A program made the translations under genes and the position numbers. Of a stretch of DNA of 64,000 bases, positions 62,901 through 64,000 are shown piece by piece. Below the pieces are notes generated by a model. The model had not been told where the DNA came from. It made no database searches and worked only from the letters and a program-made list of their open reading frames with translations. Within the stretch, counting starts at the first letter, position 1. The number at the start of each line of letters is the position of its first letter. This stretch comes from Glycine soja. Taxonomy: Eukaryota > Streptophyta > Magnoliopsida > Fabales > Fabaceae. The stretch is taken from NCBI RefSeq assembly GCF_004193775.1, contig NC_041018.1, positions 41,086,677 through 41,150,676 of the forward strand, given 5' to 3'.

Positions 62901-64000
62901 AAAAAAAAAAAAAAAAGTGTCATTGAAACTGTTTCACGTGATCTTTTTAAGTCTACTCCCTATCGGTTCCATTATAATTGTTGTATGATTGAAATAAATT
63001 ATCCAAAAATAATTATTGTTTTAGTTTTTTAATATAATGTTAATTATTTTTTATTTATATTTCTTATAATATTAATGATAGACAATAAAATTATAGTGAT
63101 ATAAATTTAATTTTATAAAATCATTATTTTGTTTCATATATTTATTATTTTTTTATCTATGAAAAATAATCTGTAGGGGACAATTATTTTAGAATGGACA
63201 GAGTATTATCGATCTACTACTCTGTTTTAAAAAAAATTACAGAATTAATCAACAAATATACCATAATCGTCTTTTTAATTTTAAAAAAAATGTTATTTTT
63301 CTTTGTTACCTTACCCTCCACGTCCATATTAATATTTGCTTTGCCCACCCCATTAATGCTTTCTTTTCTGTTCTGGCATTCGTATGCGCTCTTGACTTTA
63401 ATGAAGGTGGGCTCCCATTCACTAGTTTCGGCCAATCCCACACGGCCAAACCTTTTTCATTTTTTCTTCTTTTTTTGATAAGCCACACTTTTTCAAAATT
63501 GAACCTTTTCTTTTAGAAAAATTCCATCAATTTGAAGTTTAAATCTAAACAAAGGTTAACATAGTTTAAGGTTTTGCTGTTTATTAGCGAGCGGTTATTT
63601 ATAATTAATATTTTACATTAAATTTTTACTCTTTTTATTTGTTCTCTTGTTAAAAAATATTAAAACATTTTAAAATTTAATTAAAATACATTTGATCATG
63701 TAAAAAATAAAAAAATATAATCTTATTATATATTATAGTATAATTAAATTTTTTTAACTTTTATAAGAGTTACTTCAAAATTACATTTAAAGTAATTTTA
63801 TTTATTTATTGGCAATGTAAAAATATTTACACTAATGGTAAATGTGGTCGCCATAATAATAGATGACAATAACAATATTAGCAATGATAATGGTGATGAT
63901 GAAAATAATGATAACAAGGTGAGAGAAGATTGATAAATGTGACAATAACATTAGTAGTAGAGATAATAATAATAATAATCATAACTATATAAATGACAAT
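59901..64000. other. Intergenic region, AT-rich
   Basis: No gene is supported. Poly-A/T tracts dominate. A less A/T-biased patch at 61130-61700 and another at 63300-63480 (CCTCCACGTCC..) are not explained. The window ends in a trinucleotide tract. Confidence 0.5.
63850..64000. repeat. Imperfect trinucleotide (AAT/GAT) repeat tract
   Basis: Diverged GATGATAAT/AACAATA triplets run to the end of the window, in style like 6176-6570. Confidence 0.75.

Overview
The window is plant nuclear DNA. It has AT-rich intergenic sequence, spliced protein genes with short exons and GT-AG introns, a conserved plant leader peptide, plant-only families (BEL1-like homeodomain, class III peroxidase) and many small MITE-type repeats. 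Gene content and repeat style suggest a legume, most likely soybean or a close relative. The species call is inference. Nothing in the window looks bacterial, organellar or viral.

Layout. 1-7190 is repeat-rich intergenic DNA with no gene I can support. 7194-8292 (+) is a group S bZIP transcription factor whose long leader carries the sucrose-control upstream ORF and other short uORFs. 11431-14613 (+) is a RING-type protein with a possible lipid-anchored N-terminus. 17273-20961 (-) is an eight-exon Rossmann-fold sugar-epimerase-like protein. 22497-25012 (+) is a TLC-domain membrane protein. 25807-28680 (-) is the 26S proteasome ATPase RPT4. 29837-33840 (-) is a family-4 type glycosyltransferase with an N-terminal membrane anchor. 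35124-37082 (-) is a class III peroxidase, with a truncated second copy at 40925-41033 joined to a decayed Ty3/gypsy-like retroelement. 42920-49586 (-) is a 13-exon HflX-type GTPase. 55839-58687 (-) is a BEL1-like homeodomain transcription factor. The rest, to 64000, is AT-rich intergenic DNA.

I rebuilt every multi-exon gene by hand from splice sites and reading phase. In all of them the exon lengths add to a whole number of codons without internal stops: RING 434 aa, epimerase-like 333, TLC 242, RPT4 399, glycosyltransferase 463, peroxidase 343, HflX 529, BLH 611. All internal splice sites are GT-AG except one GC-AG intron in HflX. First exons in 5' leaders are less certain.

The genes do not form a pathway; this is ordinary plant gene order. 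The most informative non-coding structures are the uORF array and start-stop element ahead of the bZIP gene, a perfect 94-bp tandem duplication that copies the glycosyltransferase start codon into its own leader as a 10-codon uORF, a duplicated 5' splice site in the epimerase-like gene, and the broken peroxidase/retroelement locus. I found no convincing new biological system.
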